A DNA stretch of 8,099 bases, taken from contig RGVT01000107.1 of the NCBI GenBank assembly GCA_010027105.1, positions 1 to 8,099 on the forward strand, given 5' to 3'. A program made the position numbers and the translations under genes. Shown here in pieces: positions 1 to 7,159 of the stretch. The stretch is from Planctomycetia bacterium. Lineage in GTDB: Bacteria; Planctomycetota; Planctomycetia; Pirellulales; UBA1268. How positions within the stretch are numbered: the first letter of the stretch is position 1; every line of letters begins with the position of its first letter. The notes under the pieces were generated by a model, which was not told the DNA's origin, ran no database searches, and saw only the letters and a program-made list of their open reading frames with translations.

Positions 1-1410
1 TCGCCCGCCGTCGTCGGCCAGCTCGTCGCCGCGCTCCGGCAGGGCCGCCCCGACTCGCTCGCCTCGCAGCCCGCCTACCAGGCGGTGGCGGCCCGCTGCG
101 GCAAGGAGGTGCCGTCGGCCGCGGCCCCGCTCCGCTGGTTCGTCGATCCGCTGGGCTACGCCAAGGCCTACCAGGCCGCGAACCCGCCGCGCGAGAAGCG
201 CAAGGGGCCCGACTACGTGGCGATCCTCGGCCGCCAGGGCTTCGACGCCGTCAAGGGCGCCGGCGGCGTCGTGTTCTTCGACAACGGCACCCGCGAGGCC
301 CAGCACCACACGCTGATCTACGCCCCACCGCTCGCCGGCCGCAAGCCGTTCGCGGCCGACCGGTTCGACCTCGCCGCCCGGATGCTGCACTTCCCCAACG
401 CCGAGCGGATCGAGCCGCCGCAGTGGGTGCCGCGCGACGTGTCGAGCTGGGTGGCCCTGCAGTGGGACATCGCCAACGCGTTCGCCTCCGCCGAGCCTCT
501 CGTCGACGACATCGTCGGCGAGAAGGGCGTGTTCGACGACGTGATCGCCTCGCTGAAGGAGGACCCCGACGGGCCGCAGATCGACGTCGAACAGGACCTC
601 GTCGCCAGCCTCGGCACCCGGGTCTCGGTGCTGGGCGACCATGCCACTCCGATCGACGTCGACAGCGAGCGGCTGGTGATCGCGATCGAGGCCAGGGATC
701 CCGCCACGGTGGCGGCCACCGTGGCCAAGAGCATGGCGACCGACCCCGACATGCAGAAGGTCGAGTCGAACGGCCTCGTGATCTGGGAGATGATCGACCG
801 CTCGGCGGCCATCCCGAAGCTCGAGATCGAGACGCCCGGCGGCGCGATCGCGCACGCCGATCACGAGAGCGACGCCCACCAGCACCGTCGCCGGCTGCGG
901 GAACGCGAGGAGAAACTCCTGCCCCACTCCGCCGTGACGGTGGCCCACGGCCACCTCCTGATCGCCTCGCACCGCGACTTCCTCGAGCGGGTGCTGGCGG
1001 CGTCGGCGGGCGAGGGCGGCCTGGCGGCGGCGGCCGACTACGCCCTGGTGGCGGGCGAGTTGAAGAAGCTCTTCCCGGCGCAGACGGCGCTCAAGACGTT
1101 CGCCCGGGCCGACGAGTCGGTGCGGCCGGCCTACGAGATGCTGCGCAAGGGGGAGATGCCCAAGTCGAAGAGCCTGACAGGGCAGCTCCTCAACGCGGCA
1201 CTCGGCGACGGCAAGGAGGGGAGCGTGCGGGCCCAGAAGATCGACGGCAGCACGCTGCCCGATTTCGAGCTGATCCGGAAGTATTTCGGGACGGCGGGCG
1301 TGGGGATGGAGGCGGTGACAAACGGCTGGTATCTCGCCGGCGTCGTCCTCCCGCGCAGCCCGCAGGAACCCGAGGTGGCCCGCCGGCCGGTCGCGCCCGT
1401 GGGGCGGTAG
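1..1410 (+). CDS. Planctomycete-type protein of unknown function (DUF3352-like), 5' partial
   Basis: The reading frame is open from base 1 to the TAG at 1408-1410, giving 469 residues with the true start outside the window. A GTG at base 85 is in frame, but coding-quality sequence continues upstream of it, so it is probably not the start. I recognise no catalytic motif. The protein is a soluble-looking alpha/beta sequence with no membrane segment in this part. It resembles the large, usually exported DUF3352-like proteins of Planctomycetes, with phrases such as PQWVPRDVSSWVALQWD in the middle and YFGTAGVGMEAVTNGWYLAG near the C-terminus. The family name comes from memory of the pattern and is tentative. 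An acidic and histidine-rich stretch (four His in eleven residues, bases 853-885) followed by Arg/Glu-rich sequence looks like a flexible insert. It converges on the aldehyde dehydrogenase gene with 21 bp between stop codons and has no visible tie to the sugar-acid cluster. That it is a real gene is well supported; its role is unknown. Confidence 0.8.
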   Translation, partial: SPAVVGQLVAALRQGRPDSLASQPAYQAVAARCGKEVPSAAAPLRWFVDPLGYAKAYQAANPPREKRKGPDYVAILGRQGFDAVKGAGGVVFFDNGTREAQHHTLIYAPPLAGRKPFAADRFDLAARMLHFPNAERIEPPQWVPRDVSSWVALQWDIANAFASAEPLVDDIVGEKGVFDDVIASLKEDPDGPQIDVEQDLVASLGTRVSVLGDHATPIDVDSERLVIAIEARDPATVAATVAKSMATDPDMQKVESNGLVIWEMIDRSAAIPKLEIETPGGAIAHADHESDAHQHRRRLREREEKLLPHSAVTVAHGHLLIASHRDFLERVLAASAGEGGLAAAADYALVAGELKKLFPAQTALKTFARADESVRPAYEMLRKGEMPKSKSLTGQLLNAALGDGKEGSVRAQKIDGSTLPDFELIRKYFGTAGVGMEAVTNGWYLAGVVLPRSPQEPEVARRPVAPVGR

Positions 1411-1431
1411 GCGGCGTCGGGCGGCCTCCGC

Positions 1432-3006
1432 TCAGCCGCGGGTCCAGGCGTGGTCGATGAACCGCCACGGGCGGCCGGGGGGCGGCGGGTCGCGCAGGCA
1501 TTCCGGCAGCCGCCGGGTGGCCACTCCGTCGAAGCACAGCCGGCGGGCGAACCGCAGGATCGACCACGGCATGCCCACGGCCGAGAAGAAGGGGGGCGCG
1601 GCCGAGGGCCACGGACCGCCGTGCTGCATCGGGGGCGTGACGGCGAGCCCCGTGGGCATGCGGTTCTCGACGAGCCGGCCCGCGAGCGCCTCGAGCAGTG
1701 GCTGCACGGCCGCGGCGTCGCGATCGTCGCGGCCGTCCGTCGCGAGATAGAGGCTCGCGCCGAGCGCGCCCGGCACCAGCGCCAGGGCCCACGCCAGCTC
1801 GGCGAGCGTCGTGGCCCGCACGACGAGCGTCGCGTTGCCGAAGGCCTCCACGAGCAGTCGCTCGGGCCGGGCGAGCAGTTCGGCCGCCGAGACCTCGAGC
1901 AACGTGGCGGGATGGCGACAGCCCGCTGCGGCTGCCGCGGTGCCCCCCGCCACGAGCCGGGCCCCGGCCTCGCGGAGCCTCGCGATGCCCCCCGCGAGCC
2001 GCTCGACGCCGGTCGGTCCGAGCAGCACCTGTTCTCCGACGGCACTGAATTTCAAGGCGAGCGCTTCGAGAAACGCCCGGCCGGCCGCGTCATCGACCAC
2101 GAACACGATCCCGGGCTTCGTGCAGAACTGCCCGGCAGAGCCGGTGACGCTCGCCGTCAGCTCGTCGGCGATCGCCGGGCCGCGCTCGGCGAGGGCGCCC
2201 GGGAGGAGCACCACGGGATTGAGGCTCCCCATCTCCACCCAGATCACGCGGCCGGCGGCCGCCGCGGCGGCGAAGAGTTTTCGGCCCGCCTCCTGGCCGC
2301 CAGTGAATCCGGTCGCCCCCACCCGCGGATCGGCCACGAGCCGCTCGCCGTCGGCCGGGGCGACGCCGTGGAGCAATTGCACCGTGGCCGGTGGCAGGCC
2401 CGATTCATCGAGCGCCGCGGCCGCCTCGCGGGCCGCCAGCAGCGACACGCCGGGGCAGCCCGGATGGGCCTTCGCGATCACCGGGTTGCCGGCCGCGATC
2501 GCCGCCGCGAAGTCACCGCCGGTGACGGCGCCGTAGGCGAACGGGAAGTTGCCCGGCGGGAGCACGACCACCGGCCCGATCCCGAACGCGGCCGAGCGGA
2601 TGTTGCGCGGCGTGTCGATCATCGCCATCCGCCAGGTGCCCTCGCGGGCGGCGGCGGCGGCCTGGCGGAGCTGGTCGAGCATCCGCGGCAGTTCCGCCTC
2701 GGTCAGCCGCGGCTTCACGGCCAGGCCCGTCTCGGCGTGCGCCGCCGCGACGAGTTCGCCCGCCTTCCGCTCGAGCCGCGCGGCGTAGCGTTCGAGGAAG
2801 GCGGCGCGTCCCTCATCCGGAAGCACGGCGAGCGCGCGGGCCGCACCGGTGGCGGCCGTCAGCGCCGCGTCGACGTCGGCCCACCCGCTCACCGGCCATG
2901 CGGCGGCCTGGCGCCGGCCCGTCGTCGGATCGAACGCGTGGAACGAATCGACCGCGGCGGCGGGCCGCCACGCTCCTCCGACGAGGATTTCCGGGGTCGC
3001 GTTCAT
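1432..3006 (-). CDS. Aldehyde dehydrogenase, 2-oxoglutarate semialdehyde (2,5-dioxovalerate) dehydrogenase type
   Basis: This 524-residue protein has the normal length for the KGSADH branch of the NAD(P)+-dependent aldehyde dehydrogenase superfamily. Visible motifs, in order: PPGNFPFAYG (150-159, with oxyanion-hole Asn153), IAKAHP with cofactor-binding Lys179, FTGG (234-237) of the Rossmann fold, VEMGSLNPV with general-base Glu258, GQFCTKPG with nucleophile Cys295, EAFGN (387-391), and the C-terminal NRMPTG and MQHGGPWPSA (460-469). EMGSLNPV, FCTKPG and MQHGGP are typical of 2-oxoglutarate-semialdehyde dehydrogenases. The predicted reaction is oxidation of 2-oxoglutarate semialdehyde to 2-oxoglutarate in the cytoplasm, the last step of Weimberg-type pentose or aldarate catabolism. 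The ATG at 3006 is chosen because a perfect GGAGG lies 4 nt upstream and it overlaps the preceding stop as ATGA. Longer upstream reading in this frame runs antiparallel to nothing sensible and lies over the DapA-like gene. Last gene of the operon. The exact substrate is inferred; related semialdehydes are possible. Confidence 0.92.
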   Translation of the reverse strand: MNATPEILVGGAWRPAAAVDSFHAFDPTTGRRQAAAWPVSGWADVDAALTAATGAARALAVLPDEGRAAFLERYAARLERKAGELVAAAHAETGLAVKPRLTEAELPRMLDQLRQAAAAAREGTWRMAMIDTPRNIRSAAFGIGPVVVLPPGNFPFAYGAVTGGDFAAAIAAGNPVIAKAHPGCPGVSLLAAREAAAALDESGLPPATVQLLHGVAPADGERLVADPRVGATGFTGGQEAGRKLFAAAAAAGRVIWVEMGSLNPVVLLPGALAERGPAIADELTASVTGSAGQFCTKPGIVFVVDDAAGRAFLEALALKFSAVGEQVLLGPTGVERLAGGIARLREAGARLVAGGTAAAAAGCRHPATLLEVSAAELLARPERLLVEAFGNATLVVRATTLAELAWALALVPGALGASLYLATDGRDDRDAAAVQPLLEALAGRLVENRMPTGLAVTPPMQHGGPWPSAAPPFFSAVGMPWSILRFARRLCFDGVATRRLPECLRDPPPPGRPWRFIDHAWTRG

Positions 3007-3896
3007 GCCGCCTCCTGTGCGGCGAGCAGCGCGCGGGCCGCTGCCGCGATCGCCGGACGGTGCTCGGCTTCGACGTCGTCGAGCAAGGGCTGCAAGGGGC
3101 CGGTGGCGGCGATGCCCGCCGCCGCCACCGCCTCGTGGAGCACGCGGATCGGGCTGATGGCGTTCCGCAGGTCTTCCAGCGGCTCGAAGATGCGGCGGAC
3201 GCGCTCGGCCTCGGCCCAGTCGCGGCGCGTGATCGCCGCGAGCAGCGCCTGCGAGAGCCGAGGGGCCACGCAGCCACAGCCTGTGGTGAAGCCGCCCAGG
3301 CCGAAGTCGCGCATGTGCACGATTGCCGGCTGCTCCCCGATGCCGCTGATGATCGTCGCGGGGTCGACGAGCGTCACGAGCTCCCGCAGGGAGGGATCGT
3401 GGGCCGGATCGGGGCGCACGGTCGCATATTTGATCGCGCTCACGAGCCCGTCCCGGCAGAGCCGGGCCGCGTCCGCCGGCTCGATGAAGCCATCGTGCTT
3501 GATGTAGAGCAAGGCGGGTACACCGGCTGCCTCGACGAACCGACGGATGCCGGTGGCCACGCCGGCGCTCGTCGTGATCCCCTGCTGCGGCAGCACCATC
3601 ACCGTGGGAAAGCGATGCCGGCGGATCGCCCGCGCGTGGTGCATCATCAGGCCGAACGTCGGGCCGGCCGACGGCACGACGAGCGTCTGCGGCGCCGCCG
3701 CCGCCGCCAGCATCTCGAGCAGCGGCTCGTATTCGTCGAGCGTGGCGTTCCCGCCGTAGAGCAAAAGCGACACGCCCCCCGCCTCGAGGTGCCGGATGAG
3801 TTTTTCGTTTTCGGCGGCGTCGAGGCCGCCCGCGGGCGTGCGGGCCAGCGGCGGCACGGCCATCACGGACCGGGCGAAGTGGGCCGGGGTGAGCAT
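3003..3896 (-). CDS. DapA-superfamily (DHDPS-like) dehydratase, probable 2-keto-3-deoxy-pentonate dehydratase
   Basis: This 297-residue protein has the usual length of the dihydrodipicolinate synthase/N-acetylneuraminate lyase (class I aldolase, TIM-barrel) superfamily. The Schiff-base lysine is Lys156 in LVSAIKYA, at the place of the GIKD motif. The catalytic tyrosine is Tyr131 in ALLYIKHDGF, at the place of YNVP. SGIGEQP (184-190) and the glycine-rich FGLGGFTTGCGCVAPRLS (198-215) match the late-barrel region. The classical GTTGE loop is replaced by YGGNA (47-51), so this is not a lysine-biosynthesis DapA. Context points to dehydration of a 2-keto-3-deoxy acid to 2-oxoglutarate semialdehyde, feeding the next gene. 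An aldolase or lyase reaction giving pyruvate is the main alternative, but the adjacent semialdehyde dehydrogenase favours the dehydratase. The ATG at 3896 lies 2 bp past the dehydratase stop and has no strong Shine-Dalgarno, so translation is probably coupled. Its TGA overlaps the next ATG. Confidence 0.85.
   Translation of the reverse strand: MLTPAHFARSVMAVPPLARTPAGGLDAAENEKLIRHLEAGGVSLLLYGGNATLDEYEPLLEMLAAAAAPQTLVVPSAGPTFGLMMHHARAIRRHRFPTVMVLPQQGITTSAGVATGIRRFVEAAGVPALLYIKHDGFIEPADAARLCRDGLVSAIKYATVRPDPAHDPSLRELVTLVDPATIISGIGEQPAIVHMRDFGLGGFTTGCGCVAPRLSQALLAAITRRDWAEAERVRRIFEPLEDLRNAISPIRVLHEAVAAAGIAATGPLQPLLDDVEAEHRPAIAAAARALLAAQEAA
3011..3015 (-). promoter_or_regulatory. Ribosome binding site GGAGG for the aldehyde dehydrogenase
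   Basis: CCTCC on the plus strand reads GGAGG on the minus strand, 4 nt before the ATG at 3006-3004. It lies inside the last codons of the DapA-like gene. It fixes the aldehyde dehydrogenase start and suggests re-initiation or translational coupling at the ATGA overlap. It is the clearest Shine-Dalgarno in the window; the other genes have weak ones. Confidence 0.75.
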
Positions 3897-3898
3897 CG

Positions 3899-5674
3899 TC
3901 AAAAAATGTCGGGCTCGGGGGTGGGGCCGCCGCGCTGCAAAAACCGGAAGTCGCAGCCCAGGTTGGCCTGCGTGACCTCGTCGACGAACAGTCTGCCATA
4001 GCCGCGGGTGAAGCGGGGCTCGGGGGGGTTCCAGGCGGCGAGGCGGCGGGCGATCTCGGCGTCGTCCACGAGCAGGTCGAGGCGGCGGGCTTCCACGTCG
4101 AGGGCGATCCGGTCGCCGGTCTGCACGGCGGCGAGCGGCCCGCCGACGGCGCTCTCCGGGGCGACGTGGAGCACGCAGGTGCCGTAGCTCGTGCCGCTCA
4201 TCCGGGCGTCGGAGATCCGCACCATGTCGCGCACGCCCCGCTCCAAGAGCGGCTTCGGGATCGGCAGCATGCCCCACTCGGGCATGCCGGGGGCGCCGCG
4301 CGGGCCGGCGTTGCGGAGCACGAGCACGTCGTCGGCCGTGATCCCGGAGGCGGGGTCGTCGATCCGGGCCTTCATGTCGGGATAGGAATCGAAGACGACG
4401 GCGCGGCCGGTGTGCTTGAGGAGCCGTGGCTCGGCGGCCGTGGGCTTGATCACGCAGCCGTCGGGGGCGAGGTTGCCGCGCAGCACGAACGTGCCGCCGG
4501 CCCGGCCGAGCGGCTCGGCGAGCGGGCGGATGACGCGGTCGTCGATCACCTCGGCGCCGGCGATGTTTTTGCCGAGCGACTTGCCAGTGACGGTCGGACA
4601 GGCGAGGTCGAGCAGCGGGGCGAGCCGCGAGAGGAGCGCCGGCACGCCGCCCGCGTCGTGAAAATCCTCCATCAGGTATTCACCGGCCGGCCGCAGGTTT
4701 GCGATCACGGGCGTCGTGCGCGAGAGGGCGTCGAACCGGTCGAGGCCGAGCGGCACGCCCGCCCTGCCCGCGAGCGCCAGCAAGTGCACGATCGCATTCG
4801 TCGAGCCGGCGAGTGCCATGTCGGCCACGATCGCGTTGTCGAACGCCGCCGGCGAGAGGATTCTCGACGGCCGCAGGTCTTCCCACACCATCTCCACGAT
4901 CCGCCGGCCACAGGCGGCGGCCATCCGGGCGTGCGCGGAGTGGACGGCGGGGATCGTGGCCGCGCCCGGCAGCATGAGGCCGAGCGTCTCGACGAGGCTC
5001 GCGAGCGTGGAGGCCGTGCCCATCGTCATGCAGGTGCCGGCGGAGCGGGCGATGCCCTCCTCGAGCTGCCGCCACACGCACTCGTCGAGGCAGCCGGCCT
5101 GGCGCTGCGCCCAGGAGTTCCAGACGTCGGTGCCGCTGCCGAGCCGCTCCCGGCGGTGCCGGCCGGCGAGCATCGGCCCCGCGGGCAGGAAGATCGCCGG
5201 CAGATCCATCGTGATCGCGCCCATCAGTAAGCCGGGCACGGTCTTGTCGCAGCCCCCCATCAGCACGGCGCCGTCCACGGGATGGCTCCGCAGCACCTCC
5301 TCGACCTCGAGCGCGAGCAGGTTGCGATAGAACATCGCGGTCGGCTTCATGAACATCTCGGAGACAGCGAGCACCGGGATTTCAACGGGGAACCCGCCGG
5401 CCTGCCACACGCCCCGCTTCACCTCCGCCACCCGCTCAGGAAAGTGGGTGTGGCACTGGCTCAGATCGCTCCACGAATTGAGGATCGCGATCACGGGCCG
5501 GCCTTCGGCCTCCTCGGCCGAGTAGCCCATCTGCCGCAGCCGGCTGCGGTGGCCGAACGAGCGGAGGTCGTCGGGGGCGAACCAGCGCTGCGAGCGGAGG
5601 TCGCCGGGGGCACGGCGGCGCTGCGAGCGGAGGTCGCCCGCGGCGAGGCGTCGGGGGGAATGCGTGTCGGCCAT
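3899..5674 (-). CDS. IlvD/Edd-family sugar-acid dehydratase (probable L-arabonate or D-xylonate dehydratase)
   Basis: This 591-residue protein (from the ATG at 5674) belongs to the [2Fe-2S] IlvD/Edd dehydratases. The three cluster cysteines are visible: Cys74 in SDLSQCHTH, Cys142 in MGGCDKTVPG (with Lys144, the family's carbamylated Mg-binding lysine) and Cys215 in GTCMTMGTAST. SDARMSGTSYG (488-498) holds the catalytic serine region. HSAHARMA, ALAGSTNAIVHL and LRPAGEYLMEDF are further family signatures. The N-terminal LRSQRWF and overall spacing resemble sugar-acid dehydratases (arabonate/xylonate group) more than branched-chain dihydroxy-acid dehydratase. The predicted reaction is aldonate to 2-keto-3-deoxyaldonate, in the cytoplasm. 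First gene of the operon. A GTG at 5695 would add seven residues; neither start has a good Shine-Dalgarno, and I prefer the ATG. Residues 12-44 contain an 11-residue repeat encoded by a 33-bp tandem duplication, so the N-terminus is longer than usual by about one unit. The exact sugar acid cannot be read from sequence. Confidence 0.92.
   Translation of the reverse strand: MADTHSPRRLAAGDLRSQRRRAPGDLRSQRWFAPDDLRSFGHRSRLRQMGYSAEEAEGRPVIAILNSWSDLSQCHTHFPERVAEVKRGVWQAGGFPVEIPVLAVSEMFMKPTAMFYRNLLALEVEEVLRSHPVDGAVLMGGCDKTVPGLLMGAITMDLPAIFLPAGPMLAGRHRRERLGSGTDVWNSWAQRQAGCLDECVWRQLEEGIARSAGTCMTMGTASTLASLVETLGLMLPGAATIPAVHSAHARMAAACGRRIVEMVWEDLRPSRILSPAAFDNAIVADMALAGSTNAIVHLLALAGRAGVPLGLDRFDALSRTTPVIANLRPAGEYLMEDFHDAGGVPALLSRLAPLLDLACPTVTGKSLGKNIAGAEVIDDRVIRPLAEPLGRAGGTFVLRGNLAPDGCVIKPTAAEPRLLKHTGRAVVFDSYPDMKARIDDPASGITADDVLVLRNAGPRGAPGMPEWGMLPIPKPLLERGVRDMVRISDARMSGTSYGTCVLHVAPESAVGGPLAAVQTGDRIALDVEARRLDLLVDDAEIARRLAAWNPPEPRFTRGYGRLFVDEVTQANLGCDFRFLQRGGPTPEPDIF
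5558..5656. repeat. 33-bp tandem repeat, three copies, in the dehydratase 5' coding region
   Basis: The 13-mer CGAGCGGAGGTCG recurs at 5558, 5591 and 5624, exactly 33 bp apart. The first two units are alike over most of their length; the third diverges after the 13-mer and the following few bases. On the minus strand each unit encodes an 11-residue block that starts near DLRS (GDLRSQRRRAP, GDLRSQRWFAP, DDLRSFGHRSR). The period is a multiple of three, so the reading frame is kept. It looks like an in-frame micro-duplication of the family's conserved LRSQxWF start region. Confidence 0.85.
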
Positions 5675-5760
5675 GGACACCGCCGGGCTGGTCACGAAAA
5701 TCCGCGGGGGATGGCGGGGATTGTAAGGCCCGCGCCTGCAGCCACAAGATTGCCGCCCGC
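5675..5760. promoter_or_regulatory. Divergent control region between the dehydratase operon and the GntP permease
   Basis: Both divergent units must be transcribed from this short gap (86 bp, or 65 bp if the dehydratase starts at the GTG 5695). It holds an imperfect dyad: GCGG (5714-5717) and TTGT (5721-5724) on the left face ACAA (5744-5747) and CCGC (5753-5756) on the right, centred near 5734. A second imperfect palindrome, AGGCCCGCGCCT, sits at 5726-5737. An operator shared by both units is plausible. The half-sites are short, no clear -35/-10 pair is visible, and no regulator gene lies in the window. The divergent arrangement itself is the main evidence. Confidence 0.35.
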
Positions 5761-7113
5761 ATGACGCCGCTGGTCCTCCTCGCCGTCGCGCTCCTGATCG
5801 TCGTCGGCGGCGTGCTCGCGCTCAGGCTGCATCCCTTCGTCGTCCTGATCGCGGCGGCGTTCGCCGTGGCGCTGCTCGCGCCGCGGCCGCCGGATGCCGC
5901 CGCATCGGCAGGGGAGATCGTGGCCCGGGGGTTCGGGAAGACGGCGCTCGACGTGGGGGTCGTGATCGCGCTGGCGTCGATCCTCGGGGCGTGCCTCGCC
6001 GCGGCGGGAGGTGCCAAGCGCATCGTTGCATCGATCCAGCGGCTCGTGGGCGAGCGACACACGCCGCTGGCGTTGCTGCTCGCCGGCTTCGTCCTCGGAA
6101 TCCCGATGTTCGCCGAGACGGTCTTCTATTTATTGCTGCCCCTGGCCCGGGCGGCCTGGGAGCGGACGGGCCGCGGCTACCTGCTCGGCGTGCTCGCGAT
6201 CGTGGCCGGGGCCACGATGACGCACTCGCTCGTGCCGCCCACGCCCGGGCCGCTGTTCGTGGCCGACGCGCTCGGCGTCGAGATGGCGACGATGATCGGC
6301 GTCGGGCTCGTCGTGGGCATCGTGGCGGCGCTCGCCGGCTACGCCTATGCCCTGTTCGCCGACGCCCGCTGGCCGCTCCAGCCGCAGGCGGCGCGGGAGG
6401 TCGATGCCGGCCCAACGCCGGACGTGCCGACTCGCATGCCGCCGCTCTGGGCGGCTCTGCTCCCGATCCTGTTGCCGATCGTGCTCATCAGCCTCGAGTC
6501 GGTCGCGCACGCGGCGCCGCACGCCCTCCCGTCGACCGCCGCCGCGGTGCTCCACATCGTCGGGGAGAAGAACGTCGCGCTCGCCATCGCGGCCCTGGCG
6601 GCGATCGGCGTGATGGTTGCGTCCGGCGGCAGCCTCGACCGGCTGCGGGCGACGCTCGGCGAGGCGGTGACGGAGGCCGGCTCGATCATCCTCGTGATCG
6701 GGGCGGGCGGGGCCCTCGGGGCCACGCTGCGACAGGCGGGGCTCGCCGAACTCTCAAGGGGCCTCGTCGCCGGGGAGGGGCTGGCCCTCGTGCCCGTGGC
6801 CTGGCTGGTGACGGCGCTCATCCGCGTGGCGCAGGGGTCGGCCACCGTGGCGATGATCACCGCGGCCGGGGTGATGGCGCCGCTCCTGACTGGGGGCGGC
6901 GAAGCGATTCATCCGGTCTACGTCGCCATCGCCATCGGCTGCGGGTCGAAGGTGGGAATGTGGATGAACGACAGCGGCTTCTGGGTGGTGTCGCGAATGA
7001 GCGGCATGGACGAGGTGCAGACGCTCCGTTCGGCGTCGGTGATGGTGGCGATCGAGGGGTGCGTGGGCCTCGCCGCGACGCTGGCCCTGGCCGCCATCTG
7101 GCCGGGCCGCTGA
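5761..7113 (+). CDS. GntP-family sugar-acid (gluconate-type) proton symporter
   Basis: This 450-residue integral membrane protein has the usual GntP-family length, with about 11-12 hydrophobic segments from residue 3 onward. Family motifs: GFGKT (57-61) before VGVVIALASILG, GIPMFAETVFYLLLPLA (113-129), HSLVPPTPGP (155-164), RVAQGSATVAM (355-365) and GCGSKVGMWMNDSGFW (393-408). A polar loop at about 201-227 is the likely central cytoplasmic link. GntP permeases import gluconate and related sugar acids with protons. Next to a dehydratase/DapA-like/semialdehyde dehydrogenase operon, the substrate is probably the aldonate those enzymes consume. The ATG at 5761 is the first start in frame after the gap; no Shine-Dalgarno is visible, so the mRNA may be nearly leaderless. 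It is divergent from the operon and probably co-regulated. Family assignment is firm; the substrate is inferred. Confidence 0.93.
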   Translation: MTPLVLLAVALLIVVGGVLALRLHPFVVLIAAAFAVALLAPRPPDAAASAGEIVARGFGKTALDVGVVIALASILGACLAAAGGAKRIVASIQRLVGERHTPLALLLAGFVLGIPMFAETVFYLLLPLARAAWERTGRGYLLGVLAIVAGATMTHSLVPPTPGPLFVADALGVEMATMIGVGLVVGIVAALAGYAYALFADARWPLQPQAAREVDAGPTPDVPTRMPPLWAALLPILLPIVLISLESVAHAAPHALPSTAAAVLHIVGEKNVALAIAALAAIGVMVASGGSLDRLRATLGEAVTEAGSIILVIGAGGALGATLRQAGLAELSRGLVAGEGLALVPVAWLVTALIRVAQGSATVAMITAAGVMAPLLTGGGEAIHPVYVAIAIGCGSKVGMWMNDSGFWVVSRMSGMDEVQTLRSASVMVAIEGCVGLAATLALAAIWPGR

Positions 7114-7159
7114 GCGCTACGTGCGCGCCCTCGCGCTCGACTCGCACACGGCTCCTCAG

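Noticed and set aside
1411..1431. Possible bidirectional terminator between the convergent genes
   Set aside because: Only 21 bp are available, with no strong stem and no T-run on either strand.
423..1460. A 345-codon plus-strand frame overlapping the left-edge gene
   Set aside because: Almost wholly Arg/Gly/Ala/Asp; it is the frame-shifted shadow of the open frame that runs from base 1 to 1410.
1450..3507. A 685-codon plus-strand open frame opposite the aldehyde dehydrogenase and DapA-like genes
   Set aside because: It is antisense to two genes with intact catalytic motifs. Its product is Arg/Gly-rich with no domain, and long stop-free antisense frames are expected in DNA this rich in GC.
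3894..3907. A T6 run on the minus strand at the dehydratase stop, with the downstream frame also open upstream of its ATG, suggesting a frameshift fusion of the dehydratase and DapA-like enzyme
   Set aside because: The run is not a proper X XXY YYZ slippery heptamer in the dehydratase frame and is short for polymerase slippage. The downstream gene has its own ATG 2 bp later at the normal family start.
4166..5230. A 354-codon plus-strand open frame opposite the dehydratase
   Set aside because: It is the shadow of the dehydratase; composition is His/Arg/Gly-rich and no family motif is present.
7112..7138. GAGCGC and GCGCTC arms after the permease stop as a terminator
   Set aside because: A 6-bp stem with a 15-nt loop and no T-tract is expected by chance in such GC-rich sequence.
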